Shown in pieces: positions 5,964 to 15,657 of a stretch of 24,314 nucleotides of DNA. How positions within the stretch are numbered: the first letter of the stretch is position 1; every line of letters begins with the position of its first letter. This stretch comes from DASZMJ01 sp035551935 (GTDB lineage: Bacteria; Planctomycetota; Planctomycetia; Isosphaerales; Isosphaeraceae): positions 1-24,314 of the forward strand of contig DASZMJ010000137.1 of the NCBI GenBank assembly GCA_035551935.1. Reading direction: 5' to 3'. A program made the translations under genes and the position numbers. Under the pieces are notes generated by a model. It was given only the letters and a program-made list of their open reading frames with translations. It was not told the origin of the DNA and did not search any database.

Positions 5964-7265
5964 ATGACCCGTCCCCTCATCCTGTCCCTGCTCTTGCTGG
6001 TCCCCGTGGCCACGGCCCGGGGCCAGGGGTCCGACGCCGCCTTGCGCGACCGGGTGGCGCGGCTGGTGGAGAAGCTGGAGGCCGAGAAGGCCGAGGCGCG
6101 CGACGCGGCCGAGAAGACGCTCGTGGAACTCGGGCCCAAGGCGCTGCCGTACGTCCCCGAGCCGGTCAAGGGGGACGCCGCCGACAAGAAGACGCGGCTG
6201 GATCGCGTCCGCAAGGCGCTCCGCGAGGCCGCCGAGCAGATCAACCTCGGCGCCTCGAAGGTCACGATCCAGGTCCAGGGCATCCGCCTCTCCGACGCCG
6301 TCAAGAAGCTCCAGGCCCTCTCGGGCAACGCGATCACCGACGAGCGCGACGAGCCGAGCAACCCGACCTTCGACCTCGACCTCAAGGACAAGCCGTTCCT
6401 CGAGGCCCTCGACGAGGTCGCCAGGAAGGGCGGCGTCGGCCTCGACTTCTTCAGCGGCGACGGCTCGATCGGCCTGAAGGACGGGCCCGGCATGCAGCAA
6501 CAGCAGCAGGCCCCCAACACGGCCCCGGCGACGCCCAACCCGTTCCGGGCCTTCACCGGCCCGTTCCTCGTCACGCTCAAGAGCCTCCGCACCACCCGCG
6601 ACTTCGAGGGGGGCAACACCTTCGCCGTCCTCCAGCTCGAGGCCGACTGGGAGCCCCGGCTCCGCCCCATGCTGCTGGCGTTGAAGAACGAGGACGTCAA
6701 GATCGTCGACGACCGCGGCAAGGAGGTGAAGGCCAACCTCGACCAGGAGTCGATGAGCGCGGCGCTCAACCCCGACAACCCGGCGGCCGAGATCAACATC
6801 AACTTCGCCCTGCCCGACCGCGACGCCAAGAAGCTCGCCAGCGTCAAGGTCAAGGCCGAGCTGAGCGTCCCGGCGGCCTTGCGGACCTTCCGCTTCCCCA
6901 ACCTCGCCAAGGCCGACGTCACGCAGAAGCAGGGGAACGCCAGCGTCACCCTCGAGTCGTGCGAGGTCGACGAGCAGACCTGGAAGGTCGACGTCGCCGT
7001 GAAGCTCCCCGGCGCCGAGGGGACCGAGAGCTACCAGATGGGCTCGGTCCGCAACCGCCTCTGGCTCCAGAAGCCCGACGGCTCCCGCTTCGAGCTCAAC
7101 GGCGGCTTCAACCAGACCGGCAACGACGGCGGCACGCTCAGCTTCGAGTACCTCTTCGTCGACGTCCCCGGCAAGCCGGCCGACTACCAGCTCGTCTACG
7201 AGACCCCGAGCAAGATCGTCACGATCCCGCTGGAGTTCGAGTTCAAGGACGTGCCGCTGCCGTGA
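5964..7265 (+). CDS. Secreted protein with HEAT-like and secretin-N-like segments, function unknown
   Basis: 433 residues. It starts with a Sec signal peptide (MTRPLILSLLLLVPVATARGQ, cut near residue 19-21). Residues about 25-70 are a charged helical stretch like a HEAT unit (LRDRVARLVEKLEAEKAEAR...LGPKALPYV). Residues about 95-170 (VTIQVQGIRLSDAVKKLQAL...FDLDLKDKPFLEALDEVA) match the layout of STN/secretin-N beta-alpha-beta repeats. A Gln-rich linker near 177-190 precedes a mainly beta, hydrophilic C-terminal part (about 195-433). I know no named family; it looks like a periplasmic protein of a type common in planctomycetes. The start has GGAG 7 nt upstream. It converges on the response-regulator gene across a perfect 52-bp inverted repeat. 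Confidence 0.75.
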   Translation: MTRPLILSLLLLVPVATARGQGSDAALRDRVARLVEKLEAEKAEARDAAEKTLVELGPKALPYVPEPVKGDAADKKTRLDRVRKALREAAEQINLGASKVTIQVQGIRLSDAVKKLQALSGNAITDERDEPSNPTFDLDLKDKPFLEALDEVARKGGVGLDFFSGDGSIGLKDGPGMQQQQQAPNTAPATPNPFRAFTGPFLVTLKSLRTTRDFEGGNTFAVLQLEADWEPRLRPMLLALKNEDVKIVDDRGKEVKANLDQESMSAALNPDNPAAEININFALPDRDAKKLASVKVKAELSVPAALRTFRFPNLAKADVTQKQGNASVTLESCEVDEQTWKVDVAVKLPGAEGTESYQMGSVRNRLWLQKPDGSRFELNGGFNQTGNDGGTLSFEYLFVDVPGKPADYQLVYETPSKIVTIPLEFEFKDVPLP

Positions 7266-7271
7266 CGTAGC

Positions 7272-7391
7272 GGGGGGATTTCACCGCGGAGGACGCGGAG
7301 GACGCAGAGGAAGACGAAAATTTATAGTTTCAAATATTCAAATTTTCGTCTTCCTCTGCGTCCTCCGCGTCCTCCGCGGTGAAATCCCCCC
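7272..7391. repeat. Perfect 52-bp inverted repeat between convergent genes
   Basis: Arms 7272-7323 and 7340-7391 are exact inverted copies of 52 nt, with a 16-nt AT-rich loop. The arm begins GGGGGGATTTCACC, then has tandem GCGGAGGAC units, GCAGAGGAAGACG, and ends AAAATTT. It fills the gap between stops at 7265 and 7394, leaving 6 and 2 bp. As RNA it would be an extremely stable hairpin in both directions, so bidirectional termination is likely by position. Confidence 0.9.
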
Positions 7392-7393
7392 CG

Positions 7394-8806
<1,413 letters not shown>

Positions 8807-8927
8807 CGGTCGGAGGCCCCTACGGTCGTCGGCGTCGGCGTGTGGTCCGGTCCGTGGACGGGGGCCTTCCTGGGGAACTCCTGGCGGCTTGCCCCGCGTC
8901 GTCGGTCGTCGGTCGGTCGGGTCGGGT

Positions 8928-10421
8928 TCAGGGCTCCTTATCCTTGTTCCTGGAAGGGTCGTCGGCGGCCGGGCCGATCAGGACGCGGAACTCGGGCTTC
9001 GAGCCCTTGAGGATGCGGAGGATCAGGTCGTGCCCCTCGGGCCGTTTGGCCAGGGCGGCGCGGAAGTCGGCCAGGGCGGCGACCCGGCGTCGGCCGGCGT
9101 CGGTGACGACGTTGCCGACCTCGAGGCCGCCGCGGTCGGCGGGGCTGTCGGGCTCGACGCCGACGACGACCAGCCCCTTGACCTCGGGGTCGAGGCCGAA
9201 CCGGCGGGCCAGCTCGGCGGTCGGCTCGGCCAGCCGCAGGCCGACGGCCGGGAAGCTCTCGGGCCGTCGCGGCTCGGGCACGGGCCCCGGGGCCGGCCTC
9301 GGTGCGACCTCCCGCGCGGGGGCCGGCGCCGGCGCGGCGGGCGGGGCGGCCTCGGGGAGGCCGAGGGCGTCGGGCTGGGCCTCGGGCGTGACCGGGACCT
9401 CGACCTTGCGGCCGTCGCGCCAGATCGTCAGGCCCAGGGCCTCGCCGGCCGGGGCGACCTCGATGGCCCCCTGGAGCGAGCCGCCCCCCCGGAGCGGCTT
9501 GCCGCCGACGGCCAGGACGACGTCACCCGGCCGCAGGCCCGCCTTGTCGGCCGGCCCGCCGACGGCGACGCCGGTGATCGGCACCGCGCCCCCCTGGCCG
9601 ACCCGGTCGGCCAGGGCCGGGTCGATCCGGCGGATGCCGACGCCGATGTACGACCGCCGCACCCGACCCAGCCGCGCCAGGTCGTCGGCCACCCGCCGCG
9701 CCCGCGCCGAGGGGACCGCGAAGCCGACCCCCTCGGAGCCGCCGTTGCGCGTCTTGATCGCGGTGTTGATGCCGACGATCTCCCCCTTGAGGTTGACCAG
9801 CGGCCCCCCCGAGTTGCCCGGGTTGATCGCCGCGTCGGTCTGGATCAGATCCTCATACAAGGCCACGCCGATGCCACGCCCCTTGCCGCTGACGATCCCC
9901 GCCGTGACCGTCCCCGACAGGCCGAACGGCTGGCCGACGGCCAGGACCCAATCGCCGGTGTCGAGCGCGTCGGAGTCGCCCCAGTCGGCCTGCTTCAGCG
10001 CCAGGCCCGCGGGGTCGATGACGACGAGCGCCAGGTCGCTCTTGGGATCGCGCCGGACCTCCTTCGCGGCCCGCTCGCGGCCGTCGGGGAGGGTCACGAC
10101 GACCCGGGGACTGGCCTGGACGACGTGGTCATTCGTCAGGATCAGGCCCTTGGCCGCGTCGATGACCACGCCCGAGCCCCCGGCGTCGCGGTCGCGGAAC
10201 GGCACCGGCACGACGAACGGCCCGACCTCCGGCGCCGGCTCGAACGGCCCCGGCACCGCCTCGGGCCGGACCGTCACCACCGCCGGCAAGGCCCGTTGCG
10301 ACGCCTTCCGGAAGCTCGCCGACAGCCCCTCCGCCTCCCCCTGGCCGGGCGCCACCCCCGGGAGGACCAACATCCCCGCGAGCGCCAGGGCGATCGGGAA
10401 TCGGGCCGTCGACCCGGTCAT
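8928..10421 (-). CDS. HtrA/DegP-type serine protease with two PDZ domains
   Basis: 497 residues, a periplasmic protein quality-control protease. The signal peptide covers about residues 1-27 (ARFPIALALAGMLVLPGVAPGQ). The trypsin-like domain (about 35-250) has the full triad: His99 in LTNDHVVQ, Asp129 in PKSDLALV and Ser204 in PGNSGGPL. PDZ1 covers about 255-345 (YIGVGIRR...GLRPGDVVLAVGG). A Pro/Ala-rich linker (about 350-400) leads to PDZ2 (about 402-480; LVVVGVEPDSPADRGGLEVG). The tail is charged. I chose ATG 10421, with AGGA 9-10 nt upstream and a proper signal peptide; ATGs at 10439 and 10475 are in frame but less well placed. It sits 50 nt after the small membrane protein and 121 nt before the sigma-54 regulator, with no clear palindrome in either gap, so a common transcript is likely. 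Confidence 0.92.
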   Translation of the reverse strand: MTGSTARFPIALALAGMLVLPGVAPGQGEAEGLSASFRKASQRALPAVVTVRPEAVPGPFEPAPEVGPFVVPVPFRDRDAGGSGVVIDAAKGLILTNDHVVQASPRVVVTLPDGRERAAKEVRRDPKSDLALVVIDPAGLALKQADWGDSDALDTGDWVLAVGQPFGLSGTVTAGIVSGKGRGIGVALYEDLIQTDAAINPGNSGGPLVNLKGEIVGINTAIKTRNGGSEGVGFAVPSARARRVADDLARLGRVRRSYIGVGIRRIDPALADRVGQGGAVPITGVAVGGPADKAGLRPGDVVLAVGGKPLRGGGSLQGAIEVAPAGEALGLTIWRDGRKVEVPVTPEAQPDALGLPEAAPPAAPAPAPAREVAPRPAPGPVPEPRRPESFPAVGLRLAEPTAELARRFGLDPEVKGLVVVGVEPDSPADRGGLEVGNVVTDAGRRRVAALADFRAALAKRPEGHDLILRILKGSKPEFRVLIGPAADDPSRNKDKEP

Positions 10422-10471
10422 GGTCGGGAATCCTGCCATCGGTGCCGATCCGGTGCGGACGTCGTAGGGTC

Positions 10472-10822
10472 TCATCGGGAGACGAAATCCAGGAATGGCG
10501 TCGCGACCAACCCCGCGACCGCGACGCGGCCGGCGGCCCGTCGCACCGGCTCGAAGATGCCGGAGAGGCCCTCGGCCCGCCCCCAGAAGGAGCACGTCTG
10601 CATATAAAGGATGATGGCGATCAGGGTCATGCCGTACGACCGGGCCGCGATCCCTTCGAGGGGGATCGACCCGTGATGGCCGAAGGCGACCCTCGCCCGA
10701 CCGGTCGCCACGAAGACGAGGCCGAGCCCAACCGACGGCAACGCCATGAGCACCGTGGGCGCCCAGCCCCGGATGGGGAAGCGGACCGTATCGCAAGGGG
10801 TGCCCTGGCCGCGGCCGGTCAT
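10472..10822 (-). CDS. Small membrane protein of unknown function
   Basis: 116 residues with about two to three membrane segments: residues about 20-42 (APTVLMALPSVGLGLVFVAT), about 62-80 (YGMTLIAIILYMQTCSFWG) and a weaker one near 97-112. The N-terminus is short and polar. No family is recognised. The start at 10822 is well supported: AAGGA stands 8 nt upstream, and a promoter-like TTGGAA-N17-TATCAT lies just before that. It is first in a probable operon with the HtrA protease (50 nt downstream) and the sigma-54 regulator, so a role at the envelope, perhaps as a partner or substrate of the protease, is a reasonable guess only. Confidence 0.65.
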   Translation of the reverse strand: MTGRGQGTPCDTVRFPIRGWAPTVLMALPSVGLGLVFVATGRARVAFGHHGSIPLEGIAARSYGMTLIAIILYMQTCSFWGRAEGLSGIFEPVRRAAGRVAVAGLVATPFLDFVSR

Positions 10823-10861
10823 CGCTGGAATCCTTCCGGGGCGGTCGCTCGCCCGGCGCCG

Positions 10862-10890
10862 ATGATACCCCCACGCCGCCCCGGTTCCAA
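10862..10890 (-). promoter_or_regulatory. Predicted sigma-70 promoter of the membrane protein-HtrA-regulator operon
   Basis: Read on the minus strand: TTGGAA (10890-10885), 17 nt, TATCAT (10867-10862). The expected transcription start near 10855 leaves a leader of about 33 nt with the SD AAGGA in it. The match is four of six for -35 and five of six for -10, with ideal spacing. Confidence 0.5.
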
Positions 10891-10933
10891 GGGGCGACCG
10901 CCGCGGCGAGGGACCGACGGGGGCGGTGCACCC

Positions 10934-10962
10934 TTGACGTTCCCCGCGGAAAATGCTATGGG
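10934..10962 (+). promoter_or_regulatory. Predicted promoter of the FHA-STAS gene
   Basis: TTGACG (10934-10939), 17 nt, then TATGGG (10957-10962) preceded by TG one base upstream, an extended -10 arrangement. The -35 box matches five of six bases. It gives a leader of about 155 nt before the ATG at 11127. The rest of the 304-bp divergent spacer 10823-11126 holds only the opposing promoter and the leader hairpin listed next. Confidence 0.5.
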
Positions 10963-10969
10963 AATCATT

Positions 10970-11003
10970 GCAATCACCATCCTCTTGATCCAGAATGGAT
11001 TGC
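10970..11003 (+). promoter_or_regulatory. Hairpin in the leader of the FHA-STAS gene
   Basis: GCAATCACCAT (10970-10980) pairs with ATGGATTGC (10995-11003) apart from a two-base bulge, with a 14-nt loop. It overlaps an ATTGCAAT palindrome (10967-10974). The stretch is strikingly AT-rich for this genome. It is either an operator just downstream of the start of transcription or an RNA leader structure. Confidence 0.35.
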
Positions 11004-11126
11004 TCGGTCCCGCCCGGTCAGGCGTGCTGTCCCGAGGCGAGTCGGAGGGTCAAGTCAACGGCATCGGGAGCAGTCGCAGGCCGCCGAGGCTCAATCCATC
11101 CCCCCCGAGGAGGAGGGCTCGCGGCG

Positions 11127-11948
11127 ATGAAGGTCCAGCTCAAGGTCATCGAAGGGCGCCCGCTGGGGGCCCTGATTCCGCTGCACGGGCCGTCGTTCAC
11201 CATCGGCAAGGACGTGAGCTGCCAGCTTCGACCCAAGCATGATTCGGTGGCCGACCGGCACTGCCGGCTGGCCGTCGACGGCGATCGCGTCGCCGTCGCC
11301 GACCTGGGCAGCGGCACCGGTACGTTGCTCAACGGCCGCCGGCTCAAGCCGGGCGGCGAGGCCGCCGTCGCGCACGGCGACCGGCTCCAGGTCGGCAACC
11401 TCGTCTTCGAGGTCGCCATCAGCGGCGCGGGGGCGGTTGCCGGCGCGACGGTCCGGACCGAGCCGGCCGCCGCGACCGTCCCGCCGGCCCCGAGGCTCAC
11501 CGGCAGCGACGACGGCGAGGGGGACTCGCAGGCGGCGATCCTCGCCAACAAGCTGCTCCAGAACGCCCTCGCGGCCAGCGGCGACCCGACCAAGGCCGTC
11601 GGCGTCCACCTCCGCGCCGAGATGATCGACGGCATCCCCTGGGTCGCCATCGACATGACCCGGATCGTCGACGACTCGACGATCCTCCCCCTGAAGCGCG
11701 AGCTGCGCGACCTGGCCGAGCGCGAGAGCTTGCGGCGGGTCATCCTCGACTTCCGCCGCGTCCAGGCCCTCGCGCCGGCGGCCGTCGACGTCCTCAACGC
11801 CTTCCACGACCGCCTCAAGGCCCGCGGCGCCAAGCTCAAGTTCTGCGAGGTCGCCCCGGCCGTCTACCACGTCCTCGACGAGCGCGGCCTCGCCGCCCGC
11901 GTCCCCATCTGCCTCGACTGCCACGACGCGGTCTGGTCGAACTGGTGA
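11127..11948 (+). CDS. FHA-STAS two-domain signalling protein
   Basis: 273 residues, cytoplasmic. Residues about 5-98 form a forkhead-associated domain, which binds phospho-threonine peptides: FTIGKDVSCQL (GK in place of the usual GR), VADRHC and GSGTGTLLNGR follow the FHA order, though the conserved Ser before the His is changed to Ala-Asp-Arg. A Gly/Ala/Pro linker (100-130) leads to a STAS (anti-sigma factor antagonist) domain at about 158-262: VAIDMTRIVDDSTILPLKRE, VILDFRRVQALAPAAVDVL and KLKFCEVAPAVYHVL. The STAS site usually holding the phospho-serine reads LAPAAVDVL, without Ser or Thr. This suggests a Ser/Thr-kinase-linked partner-switching protein that reads phosphorylation through FHA. 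The ATG has GGAGGAGGG about 10 nt upstream; an earlier in-frame ATG (10995) lies in the leader hairpin. Confidence 0.85.
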   Translation: MKVQLKVIEGRPLGALIPLHGPSFTIGKDVSCQLRPKHDSVADRHCRLAVDGDRVAVADLGSGTGTLLNGRRLKPGGEAAVAHGDRLQVGNLVFEVAISGAGAVAGATVRTEPAAATVPPAPRLTGSDDGEGDSQAAILANKLLQNALAASGDPTKAVGVHLRAEMIDGIPWVAIDMTRIVDDSTILPLKRELRDLAERESLRRVILDFRRVQALAPAAVDVLNAFHDRLKARGAKLKFCEVAPAVYHVLDERGLAARVPICLDCHDAVWSNW

Positions 11949-11956
11949 AGGGGGGA

Positions 11957-12064
11957 GGATTCACCGCGGAGGACGCGGAGGGAGAAGACTATCCGAAATC
12001 CCGGATATCACATTTTCAAATAGTCTTCTCCCTCCGCGTCCTCCGCGTCCTCCGCGGTGAATCC
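11957..12064. repeat. Inverted repeat with unequal arms between convergent genes
   Basis: The left arm is 11957-11992 (36 nt) and the right arm 12020-12064 (45 nt). They match exactly except that the right arm has one extra 9-nt unit (GGACGCGGA). The loop-distal part (GGATTCACCGCGGAGGACGCGGA) is shared with the repeat at 7272-7391, while the inner part (GGGAGAAGACTAT) differs. The 27-nt centre is AT-richer. It fills the gap between stops at 11948 and 12069. Confidence 0.88.
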
Positions 12065-12068
12065 GCCT

Positions 12069-13376
<1,308 letters not shown>

Positions 13377-13397
13377 GGAAGACTCCGGAGAAGAAGC

Positions 13398-13496
13398 TTG
13401 CCACAGGGGTCACAGAGAGCACAGAGGTAGAGGAAAAAGAAGGAATGAAACTCAGATTCTCTCTTCCTCTGTGCTCTCTATGACCCCCTGTGGCAA
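13398..13496. repeat. Imperfect 30-bp inverted repeat of the CACAGAG type
   Basis: Arm 13398-13427 (TTGCCACAGGGG, then TCACAGAGAGCACAGAGG) pairs with 13466-13496 with one bulged base and one mismatch. The 38-nt centre is A/G-rich. It lies between two same-strand genes, ending 6 bp before the S-adenosylhomocysteinase stop codon, and overlaps no gene. It could terminate that transcript. Confidence 0.85.
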
Positions 13497-13502
13497 AGGG
13501 AA

Positions 13503-14849
13503 TTACGTCCCCATTTCCCAGCTCGCGAGGTACTTGCGCTGCTCGTCGGTGAGGGTGTCGATGGTGATGCCCATGGTCTGGAGCTTCAGCGTGGCGACCC
13601 ACTCGTCGACGGCCTTGGGGACGTCATAGACCTGGTGGCCGAGCTGGCCCTTCTGCGTGAGCGCCCACTCGGTCGAGAGCGCCTGGGCGGCGAAGGACAT
13701 GTCCATGACGCTGGCCGGGTGGCCGTGGGCGGCGGCGAGGTTGATGAGGCGGCCTTCGCCGAGGACGTAGAGCTTGCGGCCGTCGGCCTGGACGTACTCG
13801 TCGACGAACTCGCGGACCTGCTTGTTCACCGACTCGGACTGCTTGGCCAGGTCGTCGAGCGCGAGCTCGACGTTGAAGTGGCCGGAGTTGCAGATCATGG
13901 CGCCGTCCTTCATCTTGGCGAAGTGCTCGGCGCGGATGACGTGGATGTCGCCGGTGACGGTGATGAACAGGTCGCCCCTGGGGGCGGCGTCGGCGATCGG
14001 CATGACCTGGAAGCCGTCCATCGCCGCCTCGAGGGCGCGGATGGCGTCGACCTCGGTGACGATGACGTGCGAGCCCATGCCCCGGGCCCGCAGGGCGACC
14101 CCCTTGCCGCACCAGCCGTAGCCGCAGACGACGACCTGCCGGCCCGCCAGCAGCATGTCGGTGGCGCGGATGACGCCGTCGATGGTGCTCTGGCCGGTGC
14201 CATAGCGGTTGTCGAAGAAGTGCTTCGTCTGCGCGTCGTTGACGGCGATGACCGGCAGCTTCAGCACGCCGTCCTTCTCCATGGCGCGGAGCCGGATGAC
14301 GCCGGTGGTCGTCTCCTCCATGCTGGCGACGACGTCGCCGACCAGGCCCTTGCGGTCGGCCGGGCTGAGCGCCTTGGCCCAGGCGCGGACCTCGGGGTGG
14401 ACGTCGTCGAGGCGGTCCAGCGCGATGAAGATCATGGCGCTGACGAGGTCGGCGCCGTCGTCCATCGTGACGTGCGGCTTGTGCTTGAGCGCCGCGGCGA
14501 TGTGGCGGTAGTAGCTCGTCTCGTCCTCGCCCTTGATGGCGAAGACGGGGATGTGGAAGTCGCGGACGAGGCTGGCGGCGACGTCGTCCTGGGTCGACAG
14601 CGGGTTGGAGGCGACGAGCACGAGGTCGGCGCCGCCGGCCACGAGCGTCCGGGCGAGGTTGGCCGTCTCGGCCGTCACGTGCAGGCAGGCCGACATCCGC
14701 AGGCCCGCCAGCGGCTGCTCTTTTTCGAACCGCTCGCGGATCGCCCGCAAGACGGGCATGTCGCGCTCGGCCCAGACGATGCGCTGATGGCCGCCGTCGG
14801 CCAACGCGAGGTCCTTCACGTCGGCGTTCAAGGTCGTGGTCGCTGCCAA
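13503..14849 (-). CDS. ahcY: S-adenosylhomocysteinase
   Basis: 448 residues. It reversibly hydrolyses S-adenosylhomocysteine to adenosine and homocysteine with bound NAD, clearing the product of methyltransferases. Visible catalytic and binding residues: His57 in SACLHVTAETANL, Asp131 in MDDGADLV, Glu179 in MEETTTGVIRL, Lys209 and Asp213 in NDAQTKHFFDNRYG, the NAD motif GYGWCGKG (243-250), and NSGHFNVEL. The C-terminus ends KYLASWEMGT rather than in the eukaryote-type KxxHYRY tail, so this is the shorter archaeal/thermophile-like form. The start is TTG at 14849, supported by AGGGAG 8 nt upstream. There is no ATG nearby that keeps the N-terminus. A solitary CGGAACGAAC, the core of the array at 3881-4502, lies 17 bp upstream of the start. 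Confidence 0.95.
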   Translation of the reverse strand: MAATTTLNADVKDLALADGGHQRIVWAERDMPVLRAIRERFEKEQPLAGLRMSACLHVTAETANLARTLVAGGADLVLVASNPLSTQDDVAASLVRDFHIPVFAIKGEDETSYYRHIAAALKHKPHVTMDDGADLVSAMIFIALDRLDDVHPEVRAWAKALSPADRKGLVGDVVASMEETTTGVIRLRAMEKDGVLKLPVIAVNDAQTKHFFDNRYGTGQSTIDGVIRATDMLLAGRQVVVCGYGWCGKGVALRARGMGSHVIVTEVDAIRALEAAMDGFQVMPIADAAPRGDLFITVTGDIHVIRAEHFAKMKDGAMICNSGHFNVELALDDLAKQSESVNKQVREFVDEYVQADGRKLYVLGEGRLINLAAAHGHPASVMDMSFAAQALSTEWALTQKGQLGHQVYDVPKAVDEWVATLKLQTMGITIDTLTDEQRKYLASWEMGT

Positions 14850-14912
14850 GGCTGGTTCTCCCTAACGGAACGAACGTGGGGGTCAGGAATCGTGATTCGG
14901 CGGCGGGGCCGG

Positions 14913-15062
14913 GGCGGAGGACAGGGGGCAGAAGGACAAAGGGAAGAGGAAGGGAGTTGCTTCCGCCGTCGACCGATCGACCTCGGCCGTTTGTCCGTTG
15001 GCCTCTGTCCCCCGCCCCCTGTCCTCCGCCATTTGCCCTCTGCCATTTGCCCTCTGCCCTCT
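14913..15062. repeat. 17-bp inverted repeat and 14-bp tandem repeats upstream of ahcY
   Basis: GGCGGAGGACAGGGGGC at 14913-14929 is exactly inverted at 15014-15030, 84 nt apart; both arms belong to purine-rich/pyrimidine-rich sequence. From 15028 follow two perfect copies of GCCATTTGCCCTCT (15028-15041, 15042-15055) and a partial third. The 219-bp spacer holds little else: I see no SAH or SAM riboswitch motif and no clear promoter except by position. Confidence 0.75.
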
Positions 15063-15068
15063 CATCCC

Positions 15069-15386
15069 TCAGTTCCCCCGATTGAGGAGCCGGAGAGCCT
15101 TGCGGCGTTCCCAGTCCATCCAGTCGAGGGGCGCGGGCTCGGGCGGGGGGGCGTGGCGGAGGAGGCGGGCGAGGATCAGGCCGTAGGCGCGGGCCTGGGT
15201 CGGGGCGTCGGCGTCGCGGAGGGCCGCGCGGGCGAGGGCATCGAGGGCGGCCCAGTCGCGCTCGGCCATCGCGACGCGCAGGGCCCGGCTCGTCCACTGC
15301 TCGGGCAAGAGCGGGTGCAAGGGCCGCAGCCCCCGCTCCTGCGACGGCCGCCGCAGCCGCCCCCGACGATCGCGCTCGCGGTCCAT
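15069..15386 (-). CDS. Small helical protein of unknown function
   Basis: 105 residues, basic at the N-terminus (MDRERDRRGRLRRPSQERG) and Ala/Leu/Arg-rich helical further on (ALRVAMAERDWAALDALARAALRDADAPTQARAYGLILARLLR), then a Pro-rich turn and WMDWERRKALRLLNRGN. No membrane segment, signal peptide or recognised family. I start it at ATG 15386 because a near-consensus promoter (TTGACA-N17-TATCCT) at 15469-15441 would begin transcription around 15434, inside the longer possible reading frame. A palindromic operator candidate in that promoter suggests the gene is actively regulated. It is upstream of ahcY on the same strand, separated by repeats. Confidence 0.5.
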   Translation of the reverse strand: MDRERDRRGRLRRPSQERGLRPLHPLLPEQWTSRALRVAMAERDWAALDALARAALRDADAPTQARAYGLILARLLRHAPPPEPAPLDWMDWERRKALRLLNRGN

Positions 15387-15440
15387 AATAAGCGTCTCTC
15401 GCCCTCGAACCCTGCCGACTCGACGGGCCGGCGAGGAGGT

Positions 15441-15469
15441 AGGATAAGACACGCGTACGCGTGTGTCAA
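15441..15469 (-). promoter_or_regulatory. Promoter with a 16-bp palindrome between -35 and -10
   Basis: On the minus strand: TTGACA (15469-15464, consensus), 17 nt, TATCCT (15446-15441). The spacer is nearly filled by the perfect palindrome ACACGCGTACGCGTGT (15449-15464). A second, smaller inverted repeat, GTCAAC-N4-GTTGAC (15465-15480), overlaps the -35 side. The layout is that of a repressor-controlled promoter, driving the gene at 15386. Confidence 0.6.
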
Positions 15470-15657
15470 CCACTGTTGACCGGGTGCAACGGGGCGGGCC
15501 GTCGCCGTTTCATCGTGCGTGATGGCCTGCGGGCCCTTGGCGCGCGGGCGGCGAGCCCTCAGAATCGAGCGTCCCTGATCTCGGGCCGTCGGGACGGGCT
15601 CCGGGGCCGCGGGCGAGGTCCGCGCGGCGGCGAGGAAGGTACGGAACGGGGGGGGCG

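Noticed and set aside
10959..11242. Small hydrophobic peptide starting MGIIAITILLIQNGLL in the FHA-STAS leader
   Set aside because: The start looks peptide-like, but the frame runs without a stop into the FHA gene in another frame and becomes Arg/Pro-rich; no SD is present.
14850..15068. SAH or SAM riboswitch upstream of ahcY
   Set aside because: I looked for the known conserved stems and found only purine/pyrimidine-rich repeats. A covariance-model search would be decisive.
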